Below, one piece after another: positions 42,061 to 50,076 of a DNA stretch of 60,484 bases. Below the pieces are notes generated by a model, which was not told the DNA's origin, made no database searches, and saw only the letters and a program-made list of their open reading frames with translations. Source of the DNA: DATATV01 sp035551355 (GTDB lineage Bacteria; Actinomycetota; Actinomycetes; Mycobacteriales; Pseudonocardiaceae); NCBI GenBank assembly GCA_035551355.1, contig DASZNF010000014.1, positions 1-60,484 of the forward strand, in the 5' to 3' direction. The first letter of the stretch is position 1. Every line of letters starts with the position of its first letter. Made by a program: the position numbers and the translations under genes.

Positions 42061-42157
42061 CGTGTGCACGGGCCCGACAGTACCGCTTGCTCCCTCTGCC
42101 CGATGGATATGTCCACCCTGTGGAACATCGACTACGACAGCTGGCCCTGCCGCGCGG

Positions 42158-42592
42158 TCAGGCCGGGGCCAGGTGCGGGCGCAGCGCGTCCAGCAGCTCG
42201 GCCCGCTTGGGCACTCCGCCGATGCGCAGCAGCTCCGCGCCCGCCGGGGTCAGCGCCAGGGTGGTCGGGGTGCGCAGCACGCCGAGGTCGGCGGCCACCT
42301 CCGGGGTCTGGGTGACGTCCAGCTCCACGTGCCGCAGCCCCTCGGTGGTGTCCGCCAGCTGGGAGAGCAGCGCCTTGGCGTGCCGGCAGGGCGCGCAGAA
42401 CGTGGTGGAGATCTGCACCAGGGTGATCCGGGCCTGCGGGTCCAGCGCGGCCCGCACCGGCTCGGGCAGCGCGGCGGCCGAGTCAGTGGGCCGGGCGGCG
42501 GCCGAGGAGATGCGGCCCTCCCGGGAGCGCAGCCAGAAGCCGATGGCCCCGGCCACGATCACCGCGCCCAGCAGTACCCACAGTCCGGTCAT
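42158..42592 (-). CDS. Membrane-anchored thioredoxin-like protein (ThiX-like)
   Basis: A 144-residue protein. The N-terminal TM segment LWVLLGAVIVAGAIGFWL is followed by a thioredoxin fold: LVQISTTFCAPCRHAKALL with the redox-active CAPC, the cis-proline in LRTPTTLAL, and a C-terminal helix. Its orientation is uncertain: the active site faces the cytoplasm if the TM acts as an N-out anchor. The gene starts 6 nt after the LmeA-like stop, so the two are co-transcribed. Corresponds in position to Rv0816c. Confidence 0.9.
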   Translation of the reverse strand: MTGLWVLLGAVIVAGAIGFWLRSREGRISSAAARPTDSAAALPEPVRAALDPQARITLVQISTTFCAPCRHAKALLSQLADTTEGLRHVELDVTQTPEVAADLGVLRTPTTLALTPAGAELLRIGGVPKRAELLDALRPHLAPA

Positions 42593-42598
42593 ACCAGC

Positions 42599-43444
42599 TC
42601 ACCCGCCCTGGCTGCTCCCACCGCTACCGGCGTTGAGCACCACGTTCTTGGCCTTGCCCTGCACCACCAGGATGCCACTCTGCACCTGCACGCCGGTGAC
42701 CTGAACGGTGAACGGCAGCGGCAGGTCACTGGGCTTGAGGTCGACGGCGAACTTGGGCAGCAGCTCGGATTCGAAGGACTCGGGCAGGCTGCCGGAGATC
42801 AGGCTGTTGGACACTTCCAGCTTGGTCGGGGTGACCTTGATGTCCCCGCCGACCAGCTGGATCACGCCGTAGGCGGTGACCTTGGTCTTCTGTCCGGCGA
42901 AGTCGATGGTGCCGGTCAGCTGCAGGCCGGCCGACTGCGGATCCTGGCCGGTCTGCTGGTCCTGCTCCTGCTGTTTCTCATCCGCGCCGACCCCGTAAAT
43001 CGTGTCCAACGACACCGGGTTGATGCTCAGGTCCGGGATGTCCAGCAGCCGGCCCACGTCGCTGGCCTTGATCTCCACCTGGCCGTCGACCTCGTCCACG
43101 GACAGCTGCTGCACGTTGCCCGACAGCAGATCCGACAGCGGCACCCGGACGTTGTGCAGGTCGGCGTCCACCTCCAGGTCGCGCAGCGTGTTCTTGGCCG
43201 GCACACCGGTGGCGTTGATGGAGATGTCCTGGTAGTCCCCGGCGATCGCCTGGGTGATGAACGGGAAGCCGTGGATGTCCACCGAGGGGTCGTCGGCCAG
43301 GCCGAGCTCGGTGCGCATCTTCTTGGACACCTGGTACTCCGCCGCGGCGGCCACCCCGAAATCGGCGGCCACCAGCACTCCGACGATGACGACGAGCACG
43401 ATGACGGTCTTCTTGACCCTGGAACCCCTCACGTGGTCGGTCAT
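42599..43444 (-). CDS. LmeA-like lipoglycan maturation protein (DUF2993)
   Basis: About 281 residues. An N-terminal signal anchor (TVIVLVVIVGVLVAADFGVAA) precedes a DUF2993 domain starting VSKKMRTELGLADDPSVDIHGFPFITQAIAGDYQDI, the motif that defines the family. In mycobacteria LmeA is a periplasmic lipid-binding protein needed for mannan elongation of lipomannan; the gene position matches Rv0817c. A KQQEQDQQTGQDPQ insert is disordered. The RBS GAGAGG abuts ATG 43444, so GTG 43456 (four codons earlier) is an alternative start. Confidence 0.87.
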   Translation of the reverse strand: MTDHVRGSRVKKTVIVLVVIVGVLVAADFGVAAAAEYQVSKKMRTELGLADDPSVDIHGFPFITQAIAGDYQDISINATGVPAKNTLRDLEVDADLHNVRVPLSDLLSGNVQQLSVDEVDGQVEIKASDVGRLLDIPDLSINPVSLDTIYGVGADEKQQEQDQQTGQDPQSAGLQLTGTIDFAGQKTKVTAYGVIQLVGGDIKVTPTKLEVSNSLISGSLPESFESELLPKFAVDLKPSDLPLPFTVQVTGVQVQSGILVVQGKAKNVVLNAGSGGSSQGG

Positions 43445-43799
43445 CCTCTCGGGCACTCGGTTGCGTGAAAACGGCAATGATCGGGCACGGACTGGACCTC
43501 ATGGTCCTCCCTGTGCGGGACGCGCGGCACGCGGCCCGGGTTGTCCGGGACTACCACGGGGACCTACGGATGTCACCCGATTGTCGCAGTGACTCATCGC
43601 GAGTTCTTCACCACGCTGTGCACTTCTGGCTCCAAATGTGTGACATTGCCGTCACGATCTGGGCTTATGCGCCTCGACCTCGGTATTCTGCCGGACATAA
43701 ACCGGCAATGAGGCCGCCGCCACCACCCGTACCGCTGCCGGCTTGGGCGTAAGTCTCACCAGCGACCAGGCTCGCCGCCCGACAGGAAGGTGCGCCGTC
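43445..43799. promoter_or_regulatory. Divergent promoter region between LmeA-like gene and glnR
   Basis: 355 bp without a credible gene. GTGAC-n6-GTCAC (43640-43655) is an inverted repeat upstream of TATTCT (43684-43689), a plausible -10 for glnR. The n6 spacing between short GTnAC-like blocks is reminiscent of GlnR-type half sites, so autoregulation is possible. Confidence 0.35.
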
Positions 43800-44540
43800 A
43801 TGGGTGTCGACCTGCTGCTGCTGACCAACGATCCCGAGCCCGGCGCGGTGCTGCCCGCACTCGGCTTGCTCTCGCACAAGGTACGCGCGCACGAGCCGGA
43901 CGTGGCCGCCCTGCTGGAGGCCGGTCCCTACGACGCGGTGCTGGTGGACGCCCGGGTCGACCTGGCCGGGGCGCGCAGCCTGTGCCGCCTGCTGGCCAAC
44001 TCCGGCGTCGAGGTGCCGGTGGTCGCGGTGATCAACGAGGGCGGCCTGGTCGCGGTCAACGCCGAGTGGGGCGTGGACGAGATCCTGCTGCCCACCTCCG
44101 GCCCGGCCGAGGTGGACGCCCGGCTGCGCCTGGTGCGCTCCCGGCGCAACGACCCGGCCACCGCCGGGGACGGCGCGCTGCAACTGGGCGAGCTGATGAT
44201 CGACGAGTCCACCTACACCGCCCGGCTGCGCGGCCGCCCGCTCGACCTCACCTACAAGGAGTTCGAGCTGCTGAAGTACCTGGCCCAGCACGCGGGCCGG
44301 GTGTTCACCCGGGCCCAGCTGCTGCAGGAGGTGTGGGGCTACGACTTCTTCGGCGGCACCCGCACGGTGGACGTGCACGTGCGGCGGCTGCGGGCCAAGC
44401 TGGGCCCGGAGCACGAGCAGCTGATCGGCACCGTGCGCAACGTGGGCTACAAGTTCGTCCGCCCGGGCCGGCAGGGCGCCACCCCGACCCCCGCTCCGGT
44501 GCTGCCGGTGCGCATGGAGTCGCTGGATCTGCTGTCCTGA
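43800..44540 (+). CDS. glnR: Nitrogen regulator GlnR (OmpR-type)
   Basis: A 246-residue regulator with receiver and winged-helix DNA-binding domains. The receiver reads LLLLTNDPEPGAVLPALGLLSHKVR, then DAVLVDARVDLAGARSLCRLL and VINEGGLVAVNAEWGVDEILLP, closely like actinobacterial GlnR, an atypical receiver whose activity does not follow classic phosphorylation. The effector domain has RPLDLTYKEFELLKYLAQH and GGTRTVDVHVRRLRAKLG. GlnR controls glutamine synthetase, ammonium and nitrate genes. No kinase gene is adjacent, as usual. AGGAAGG lies 9 nt before ATG 43800. It reads toward mshD. Confidence 0.93.
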   Translation: MGVDLLLLTNDPEPGAVLPALGLLSHKVRAHEPDVAALLEAGPYDAVLVDARVDLAGARSLCRLLANSGVEVPVVAVINEGGLVAVNAEWGVDEILLPTSGPAEVDARLRLVRSRRNDPATAGDGALQLGELMIDESTYTARLRGRPLDLTYKEFELLKYLAQHAGRVFTRAQLLQEVWGYDFFGGTRTVDVHVRRLRAKLGPEHEQLIGTVRNVGYKFVRPGRQGATPTPAPVLPVRMESLDLLS

Positions 44541-44598
44541 CGCGCGCGGGTTTTCGCTCAGGCGTTTGATGGCTCGGTCACCCCGGTAATTTGACAGG

Positions 44599-45555
44599 GT
44601 GACCGAGCCGATCTCGTTTTCCTGGACCGCCACTCCCGATCCGGCCGAGGTGACCGGCCTGCTGGACGCCGTGTACGCGGTGGACGGCCGCCCGGCGCCC
44701 GAACCGGACGCGAGCCTGCCCGGCGAGCTGCGCGGCGGGCAGCACCTGTTCGCCCGGCGGGCCGACGCGGTGGTCGGCTACGCGCACCTCAACGAGGGCG
44801 ACGCGTTCGGCCGGCCGGTGGCCGAGTTGTTCGTGCGCCCGCCCGACCGGGGCGCGGGCATCGGCGCGGGCCTGGCCGCCGAGGTGGCGGCCAGGGCCGG
44901 GGTGTCCCTGGACGATCCGGCGGCCGACCGGCTGCGGGCCTGGTCGCACGGCGATCACCCGGCCGCGGCCGGCCTGGCCCGGCGGCTGGGCTTCGAGCGC
45001 GTGCGTGAGCTGTTGCGGATGCGCCGCGCGCTGCCCGGCCCGGACGAGCCGGAGTTCAACGGCCCGGCGCTGGCCCTGCCCACGCTGCCCGAGGGCGTGC
45101 GGCTGCGGGCGTTCGTGCCCGGCCAGGACGAGGCCGCGGTGGTCGCGGTCAACCACCGGGCCTTCGACTGGCACCCCGAGCAGGGCGCCATGACCGAGGA
45201 CGAGGTGCGCGAGGCCGAGACCGAGCCGTGGTTCGATCCGGCCGGTTTCCTGCTCGCCGTGGACGCCTCGGACAAGCTTCTTGGCTTCCACTGGACCAAG
45301 GTGCACGCGCACGGCGCGGTGGGCGACCAGCCGGGCGTGCCGATGGGCGAGGTGTATGTGGTCGGGGTGGACCCGGCGGCGCAGGGCGGCGGACTGGGCC
45401 GCGCGCTGACCGTCGCCGGCCTGCGGCACCTGGCCGACAAGCGCGGACTGGACCGCGTCATGCTCTACACCGAGGGGGACAACACCCCGGCGATCCGGCT
45501 CTACGAACGGCTCGGTTTCGCGCGGTGGGATTCCGACGTGCAATACGCACACTGA
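44599..45555 (+). CDS. mshD: Mycothiol synthase
   Basis: A 318-residue protein with two GNAT domains. It acetylates Cys-GlcN-Ins with acetyl-CoA, the last step of mycothiol synthesis. The N-terminal half has WSHGDHPAAAGLARRLGF; the C-terminal catalytic half has HWTKVH, GEVYVVGVDPAAQGGGLGRALT (acetyl-CoA loop) and MLYTEGDNTPAIRLYERLGF. Length is typical. TAATTT (44587-44592) is 6 nt before GTG 44599, which suggests a leaderless mRNA. Its presence confirms an actinomycete that uses mycothiol. Confidence 0.94.
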   Translation: MTEPISFSWTATPDPAEVTGLLDAVYAVDGRPAPEPDASLPGELRGGQHLFARRADAVVGYAHLNEGDAFGRPVAELFVRPPDRGAGIGAGLAAEVAARAGVSLDDPAADRLRAWSHGDHPAAAGLARRLGFERVRELLRMRRALPGPDEPEFNGPALALPTLPEGVRLRAFVPGQDEAAVVAVNHRAFDWHPEQGAMTEDEVREAETEPWFDPAGFLLAVDASDKLLGFHWTKVHAHGAVGDQPGVPMGEVYVVGVDPAAQGGGLGRALTVAGLRHLADKRGLDRVMLYTEGDNTPAIRLYERLGFARWDSDVQYAH

Positions 45556-45660
45556 GTTATCTCCTCCTCCGGGGGAAACGCACGGCGACGGACCGAACCA
45601 ACTGGGTCACGCACCGCAAACATCCAGGTCACGGACTGGGTGCTGGATCACACCATGGAC

Positions 45661-45674
45661 GTAACAGCTGTTAC
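45661..45674. promoter_or_regulatory. 14-bp perfect palindrome upstream of the pst PHO box
   Basis: GTAACAGCTGTTAC is a perfect palindrome 12 bp before the PHO-type repeats. Its GTAAC/GTTAC halves are similar to GlnR half sites, so a nitrogen input on pst is conceivable. Confidence 0.45.
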
Positions 45675-45686
45675 CTGGTGTGGCAA

Positions 45687-45708
45687 GTTCACCTTTCGTT
45701 CACCCAGT
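45687..45708 (+). promoter_or_regulatory. PHO-box-like direct repeat of the pst operon
   Basis: GTTCACC is repeated at 45687-45693 and 45698-45704, exactly 11 bp apart, as in PhoP-type PHO boxes of actinomycetes. It sits just upstream of the -35 position for TACCTT (45736-45741), the probable -10. That gives a ~50-nt leader with GGAGG before pstS. Confidence 0.75.
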
Positions 45709-45797
45709 GCAGGTGATCTGTCCACCCCCGCTGCCTACCTTCCGTGGGGGCGGCAGACGGTCGCTGACCAGACATGGCTTCCGCGTGGAGGATTCGG

Positions 45798-46916
45798 GTG
45801 AAGATCAATCGGCAGAGCGCCGCGGTTCTCGGCCTCGCCGCCGCAGGCGCGCTTCTGCTCGCCGCCTGTGGCAGTGACAACAACGGCGGGGGTGGCGCCG
45901 GCGGTTCGGCCGCGGCTTCGGCCAACACGTCGAACATCCAGTGCAGCTCCGGGTCGCTGACCGGTGGTGGCTCGACCGCGCAGACCAACGCGATCACCGC
46001 CTGGTACAAGGCATACGAGAACAAGTGCGCCGGCGCGAACATCAACTACCAGACCGTCGGCTCCGGCGCCGGTGTCACCGGCTTCGAGAACGGCACCCTG
46101 GACTGGGCCGGTTCGGACTTCGCGCTGTCCGGCAGCGACGTGGCCAAGGCCAACGCCCGGTGCACCGGCGGCCAGGCGATCGACCTGCCGATGGCCCCCG
46201 GCGGCATCGCGGTCGGCTACAACGTGCCCGGCGTGAGCAGCCTGAACCTCTCCGCCAGCACGCTGGCCCAGATCTTCTCCGGCAAGATCACCAACTGGAA
46301 CGACCCGGCGATCGCCAAGGACAATCCCGGCGCGAAGCTGCCGAACCTGGGCATCCAGACCTTCCACCGGTCGGACTCCTCGGGCACCAGCTACAACTTC
46401 ACCAACTACCTGACCAACGAGGCCAAGGCCGACTGGCCCGCGGGCACCAACAAGAACTGGCCGGTGTCCACCGGGCAGGGTGACAAGGGCTCCTCGCTGA
46501 TGGCCGGCGACGTGAAGAAGACCGCGGGCGGCATCGGCTACTTCGAGGACTCCTTCGCCACGCAGAACAACCTGCCGGTGGCCAAGGTGGGCAACGCCGC
46601 AGGCAAGTTCGTCGAGCTGACCTCGCAGAACGTGACCAGCTTCCTGAGCACCGCGAAGGTCACCGGCGCCGGCAACGACCTGGCGCTGTCGTTCGACTAC
46701 ACCAACTCCGACGCCAACGCCTACCCGAACCTCCTGGTGACCTACGAGATCGTGTGCACCAAGGGGAACAAGGCCGCGGTGGCGCCGCTGCTGAAGAACT
46801 TCCTCGCCTTCTCGGCCAGTTCCGACGGCCAGGCGATCCTGCAGCAGGAGGGCTACGTGCCGCTGCCTTCCGCGCTGCAGACCAAGGTCGCGGCCGCCGT
46901 CGCCACCATTTCCTGA
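45798..46916 (+). CDS. pstS: Phosphate-binding lipoprotein PstS
   Basis: A 372-residue lipoprotein. The signal peptide AAVLGLAAAGALLLAACG ends in the lipobox LLAAC, so it is lipid-anchored outside the membrane. The phosphate-binding segments are visible: GSLTGGGSTAQTNAITAWY, VGSGAGVTGFENGTLDWAGSD, FHRSDSSGTSYNFTNYL and KKTAGGIGYFEDSFA. It captures phosphate for the PstCAB transporter. GTG 45798 follows GGAGG by 7 nt. A hairpin after the stop may lower expression of the downstream genes relative to pstS. Confidence 0.95.
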   Translation: MKINRQSAAVLGLAAAGALLLAACGSDNNGGGGAGGSAAASANTSNIQCSSGSLTGGGSTAQTNAITAWYKAYENKCAGANINYQTVGSGAGVTGFENGTLDWAGSDFALSGSDVAKANARCTGGQAIDLPMAPGGIAVGYNVPGVSSLNLSASTLAQIFSGKITNWNDPAIAKDNPGAKLPNLGIQTFHRSDSSGTSYNFTNYLTNEAKADWPAGTNKNWPVSTGQGDKGSSLMAGDVKKTAGGIGYFEDSFATQNNLPVAKVGNAAGKFVELTSQNVTSFLSTAKVTGAGNDLALSFDYTNSDANAYPNLLVTYEIVCTKGNKAAVAPLLKNFLAFSASSDGQAILQQEGYVPLPSALQTKVAAAVATIS

Positions 46917-46924
46917 TGCGGCGG

Positions 46925-46957
46925 GCCGGTGACCCTCGCGCGTTGAGGGCCACCGGC
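46925..46957 (+). terminator. Attenuator hairpin between pstS and pstC
   Basis: GCCGGTG (46925-46931) pairs with CACCGGC (46951-46957) and CCCTC (46933-46937) with GAGGG (46945-46949), with one internal mismatch and a 7-nt loop. Such a structure after the first gene commonly makes pstS mRNA more abundant than pstCAB. Confidence 0.65.
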
Positions 46958-47070
46958 AGCATCATGGTGATGAAGCGGTCACCGGCAACGACGTAGCGGC
47001 GCACCACAGAAAAGGCGCTCCAGCCGATGGGACGCCACCTGGGGAACGCAATTCAACCGAGGAGTTCGAG

Positions 47071-48066
47071 ATCGCTACCGAAACCTCGCCCGAGCCGGCC
47101 GGCGCGTCCAGTGCGACGCTCCGGCCGCCTCGGTCTCTCGCGGGTCGCCGGGCGCGGGGCGGAGACGGCTTCTTCCGCGGCCTGGCCAAGGGATCGGGCA
47201 TCCTGATCCTGGTCATCATGGCGGCCGTCGCCGCCTTCCTCATCTATCAGGCGATCCCCGCGGTCAGCAAGGACAAGGGGAACTTCTTCACCACCTTCAC
47301 CTGGGACCCCGACGGATCCCAGGTGTTCGGCATCGGCGCGGTCGCCTTCGGCAGCGTGCTGACCTCGGTGCTGGCCCTGATCATCGGCGTGCCGGTGGCG
47401 GTGGGGGTCGCGCTGTACATCAGCCAGTACGCGCCCAAGATCATCGCCCGGCCGCTGGCCTACGTCGTGGACCTGCTGGCCGCGGTGCCCAGCGTCATCT
47501 TCGGCCTGTGGGGCGCGACCTTCCTGGTGGCGCACATGGTGCCGCTGTCGCGGTTCCTGGCCAGGTACTTCGGCTGGATCCCGATCTTCTCCTCGCCGGA
47601 CAACATCTTCGGCAAGTCGGTGTTCGCGGCGGGCGTGGTGCTCGCGGTGATGATGCTGCCGATCGTGGCGGCGATCTCCCGCGAGGTGTTCGTGCAGACT
47701 CCCCGCGAGCACATGGAAGGCGCCATCGCGCTGGGCGCCACCCGGTGGGAGACCATCCGGATGACCGTGCTGCCCTACGGCCGCTCCGGCGTGATCTCGG
47801 CGATCGTGCTCGGCTTCGGCCGGGCCATCGGCGAGACCATCGCGGTCGCCCTGGTGCTGTCCGCGAACTATTCGGTCAGCTGGAAGATCCTGGTGCCCGG
47901 CGGCAACACCATCGCGGCGAACATCGCCAACCGCTACGGCGACGCCGGCAGCATCGGCCAGGGCGCGCTGATCGCGTCCGGTCTGGTGCTGTTCGTGATC
48001 ACCCTGGTGGTCAACTTCGGCGCGCGGTATGTCGTGCGGCGCGGAGCGAAGAAGGCGGCGGCATGA
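47071..48066 (+). CDS. pstC: Phosphate ABC transporter permease PstC, apparent ATC start
   Basis: 331 residues if read from ATC 47071. GAGGAG (47059-47064) stands 6 nt before this codon, and the frame continues IATETSPEPAGASSATLRPP and GDGFFRGLAKGSGILILVIM into the first TM helix. No ATG, GTG or TTG occurs in this frame between 46981 and the ATG at 47218, which lies inside that helix and would delete the cytoplasmic N-terminus. Six TM helices and the permease EAA-like loop (SREVFVQTPREHMEGAIALGATRW split across the motif) are seen. It overlaps pstA by ATGA. Either ATC is a true rare start or the sequence has an error there. Confidence 0.88.
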   Translation: MATETSPEPAGASSATLRPPRSLAGRRARGGDGFFRGLAKGSGILILVIMAAVAAFLIYQAIPAVSKDKGNFFTTFTWDPDGSQVFGIGAVAFGSVLTSVLALIIGVPVAVGVALYISQYAPKIIARPLAYVVDLLAAVPSVIFGLWGATFLVAHMVPLSRFLARYFGWIPIFSSPDNIFGKSVFAAGVVLAVMMLPIVAAISREVFVQTPREHMEGAIALGATRWETIRMTVLPYGRSGVISAIVLGFGRAIGETIAVALVLSANYSVSWKILVPGGNTIAANIANRYGDAGSIGQGALIASGLVLFVITLVVNFGARYVVRRGAKKAAA

Positions 48067-49193
48067 GCGTGACGACTTCCTCTCTTGACACGCCGATCGG
48101 CGGCCCGAGCCTGGCCCGCCCCCGGCTGCGCGCGTGGGCGTTCTGGGTGACCGCGGTGGCCGTGTACGTGGTGCTGCGCCTGCTTTTCCTGTTTACCGTC
48201 CAAAGTGGACAACCGATGTTTCCGGCCGGGGACCGCGGTTTCGGCCAGGCGGTCGACGCGGTGCTGCCGGCTCAGGCGGCGGTGCAGTTCCTGCTGATCT
48301 TCGTGGTCGGTTACGTGCTCGTGCAGACCATCGTGTCCGCCACGGTGGAGGGCTGGCGGCACGCCAAGGACCGGTTCATGACCAGCCTGCTCACCGTGGC
48401 CATGGTGATCGCGGTGCTGCCGCTGGTCAGCGTGCTGGTGTACACCGTCACGCAGGGCGTGGTGAAGCTGGATGGCTACTTCCTGAGCCACTCCATGCGC
48501 GCGGTCGCCGAGACCGACCCCAACGGCGGCGCCTACCAGGCCATCATCGGCACCCTGGAACAGGTCGGCCTGGCCACCGTCATCTCGGTGCCGTTCGGCA
48601 TCATGGTCGCGGTCTACCTGGTCGAGTACTCCTCGGGCCGGCTGGGCCGGGTGGTCAGCTTCTTCGTGGACGTGATGACCGGCCTGCCCTCCATCGTGGC
48701 CGGCCTGTTCGTCCTCGCGCTGTGGGTTCTCCTGCTGGGCCAAGGGGTTTCCGGTTTCGCCGGCTCGCTCGCGCTGGTGATCCTGATGTTGCCCACCGTG
48801 GTGCGCTCCACCGAGGAGATGCTCAAACTGGTCCCGGTGACCCTGCGCGAGGCGTCGTTCGCGCTGGGCGTGCCCAAGTGGCTGACCGTGGTGCGCATCG
48901 TGCTGCCCACCGCGGTGCCCGGCATCATCACCGGCGTGATGCTGGCGGTGTCCCGCGTGATGGGCGAGACCGCACCGGTCCTGCTGACCGTGCTGGGCAA
49001 CCCGGCGATCAACTTCAACCCGTTCAGCGGGCCGCAGGCCTCCCTGCCGCTGTACGTGTTCAGTGAGGTCGGTCAGTCCAGCGACAACGCGGTGGCCCGG
49101 GCCTGGTCCGCCGCTCTGACGCTGATCATCATCGTGCTCGTGCTGAACCTGATCGCCCGTGCGGTCGCCCGGTTCACCAGGGTGAACGGTTAG
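48063..49193 (+). CDS. pstA: Phosphate ABC transporter permease PstA
   Basis: A 376-residue permease, longer than many because of an N-terminal extension with two additional hydrophobic segments (AWAFWVTAVAVYVVLRLLFL and FLLIFVVGYVLVQTIVSA). The core has LATVISVPFGIMVAVYLVEY, FFVDVMTGLPSIVAGLF and the EAA-like loop LREASFALGVPKWLTVVRIVLP, followed by MGETAPVLLTVLG. With PstC it forms the membrane channel. The ATG overlaps the pstC stop. Confidence 0.95.
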   Translation: MSVTTSSLDTPIGGPSLARPRLRAWAFWVTAVAVYVVLRLLFLFTVQSGQPMFPAGDRGFGQAVDAVLPAQAAVQFLLIFVVGYVLVQTIVSATVEGWRHAKDRFMTSLLTVAMVIAVLPLVSVLVYTVTQGVVKLDGYFLSHSMRAVAETDPNGGAYQAIIGTLEQVGLATVISVPFGIMVAVYLVEYSSGRLGRVVSFFVDVMTGLPSIVAGLFVLALWVLLLGQGVSGFAGSLALVILMLPTVVRSTEEMLKLVPVTLREASFALGVPKWLTVVRIVLPTAVPGIITGVMLAVSRVMGETAPVLLTVLGNPAINFNPFSGPQASLPLYVFSEVGQSSDNAVARAWSAALTLIIIVLVLNLIARAVARFTRVNG

Positions 49194-49211
49194 GAAGGGT
49201 AGGAGCAGGCA

Positions 49212-49988
49212 ATGGCCAAGCGCCTGGATGTCAAGGACCTGAACATCTTCTACGGCAAGTTCCACGCCGTCGCCGATGTGAACCTGTCGGTGAACCCGCG
49301 CAGTGTCACCGCGTTCATCGGTCCGTCCGGTTGTGGCAAGTCGACCGTGCTGCGGTCGCTCAACCGGATGCACGAGGTGACCCCGGGGGCCCGGGTGGAC
49401 GGCACCGTCTCACTGGACGGGGAGAACATCTACTCCGCCTCGGTCGACCCGGTGGTGGTGCGCCGCACCATCGGCATGGTGTTCCAGCGCCCCAACCCGT
49501 TTCCCACCATGTCCATCCGGGACAACGTGGTGGCCGGCCTGAAACTGTCCGGGGTGCGCGACCGCAAGCGGCTGGACGACGTGGCGGAGAAGGCGTTGCA
49601 CGGGGCGAACCTGTGGAACGAGGTGAAGGACCGGCTCGGCAAGCCCGGCGGCGGGTTGTCCGGCGGTCAGCAGCAGCGCCTGTGCATCGCCCGGGCGATC
49701 GCGGTGCAGCCGGACGTGTTGCTGATGGACGAGCCGTGTTCCGCGCTGGACCCGATCTCGACACTGGCCATCGAGGACCTGATCGGACAGCTCAAGCAGG
49801 ACTACACGATCGTCATCGTGACCCACAACATGCAGCAGGCGGCCCGGGTCAGCGACCAGACCGCGTTCTTCAACCTGCGCGGCGCCGGTCAGCCCGGACA
49901 GCTGGTGGAGATCGACGACACCGAGAAGATCTTCTCCAACCCGACCCAGAAGGCCACTGAGGACTACATTTCCGGCCGGTTCGGTTGA
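49212..49988 (+). CDS. pstB: Phosphate ABC transporter ATP-binding protein PstB
   Basis: A 258-residue ATPase. Walker A is GPSGCGKST (about residues 37-45), the signature is LSGGQQQRLCIARA, and Walker B is VLLMDEPCSALDP, followed by the switch histidine in IVIVTHNMQQA. It powers phosphate import and, with PhoU, takes part in signalling to the sensor kinase in other bacteria. AGGAG is 7 nt before ATG 49212. Two hairpins after it end the operon. Confidence 0.97.
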   Translation: MAKRLDVKDLNIFYGKFHAVADVNLSVNPRSVTAFIGPSGCGKSTVLRSLNRMHEVTPGARVDGTVSLDGENIYSASVDPVVVRRTIGMVFQRPNPFPTMSIRDNVVAGLKLSGVRDRKRLDDVAEKALHGANLWNEVKDRLGKPGGGLSGGQQQRLCIARAIAVQPDVLLMDEPCSALDPISTLAIEDLIGQLKQDYTIVIVTHNMQQAARVSDQTAFFNLRGAGQPGQLVEIDDTEKIFSNPTQKATEDYISGRFG

Positions 49989-49990
49989 GA

Positions 49991-50055
49991 CCGGACGGCG
50001 GTTGGCCGCCGTCCGGAGAAAACAACCCGGGGGGATCGAATCCCCCCGGGTTGTT
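49991..50055. terminator. Two consecutive hairpins between pstB and phoU
   Basis: The first is an 11-bp perfect stem, CCGGACGGCGG (49991-50001) with 50006-50016 and a 4-nt loop. The second is a 16-bp perfect stem, AACAACCCGGGGGGAT (50021-50036) with 50040-50055 and a 3-nt loop CGA, followed by TT. The flanking A-run (on the minus strand) and T-run make it functional in both directions for converging pstB and phoU. Confidence 0.9.
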
Positions 50056-50076
50056 TGACGTTCCGACGGAACCGGA

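Noticed and set aside
43465..43752. Small gene between the LmeA-like gene and glnR
   Set aside because: There is no convincing ribosome-binding site, the C-terminal part is a proline run, and it overlaps the expected glnR promoter.
47218..48066. pstC starting at the first in-frame ATG
   Set aside because: This start lies within the first TM helix and has no ribosome-binding site; the upstream frame encodes a typical PstC N-terminus with an RBS.
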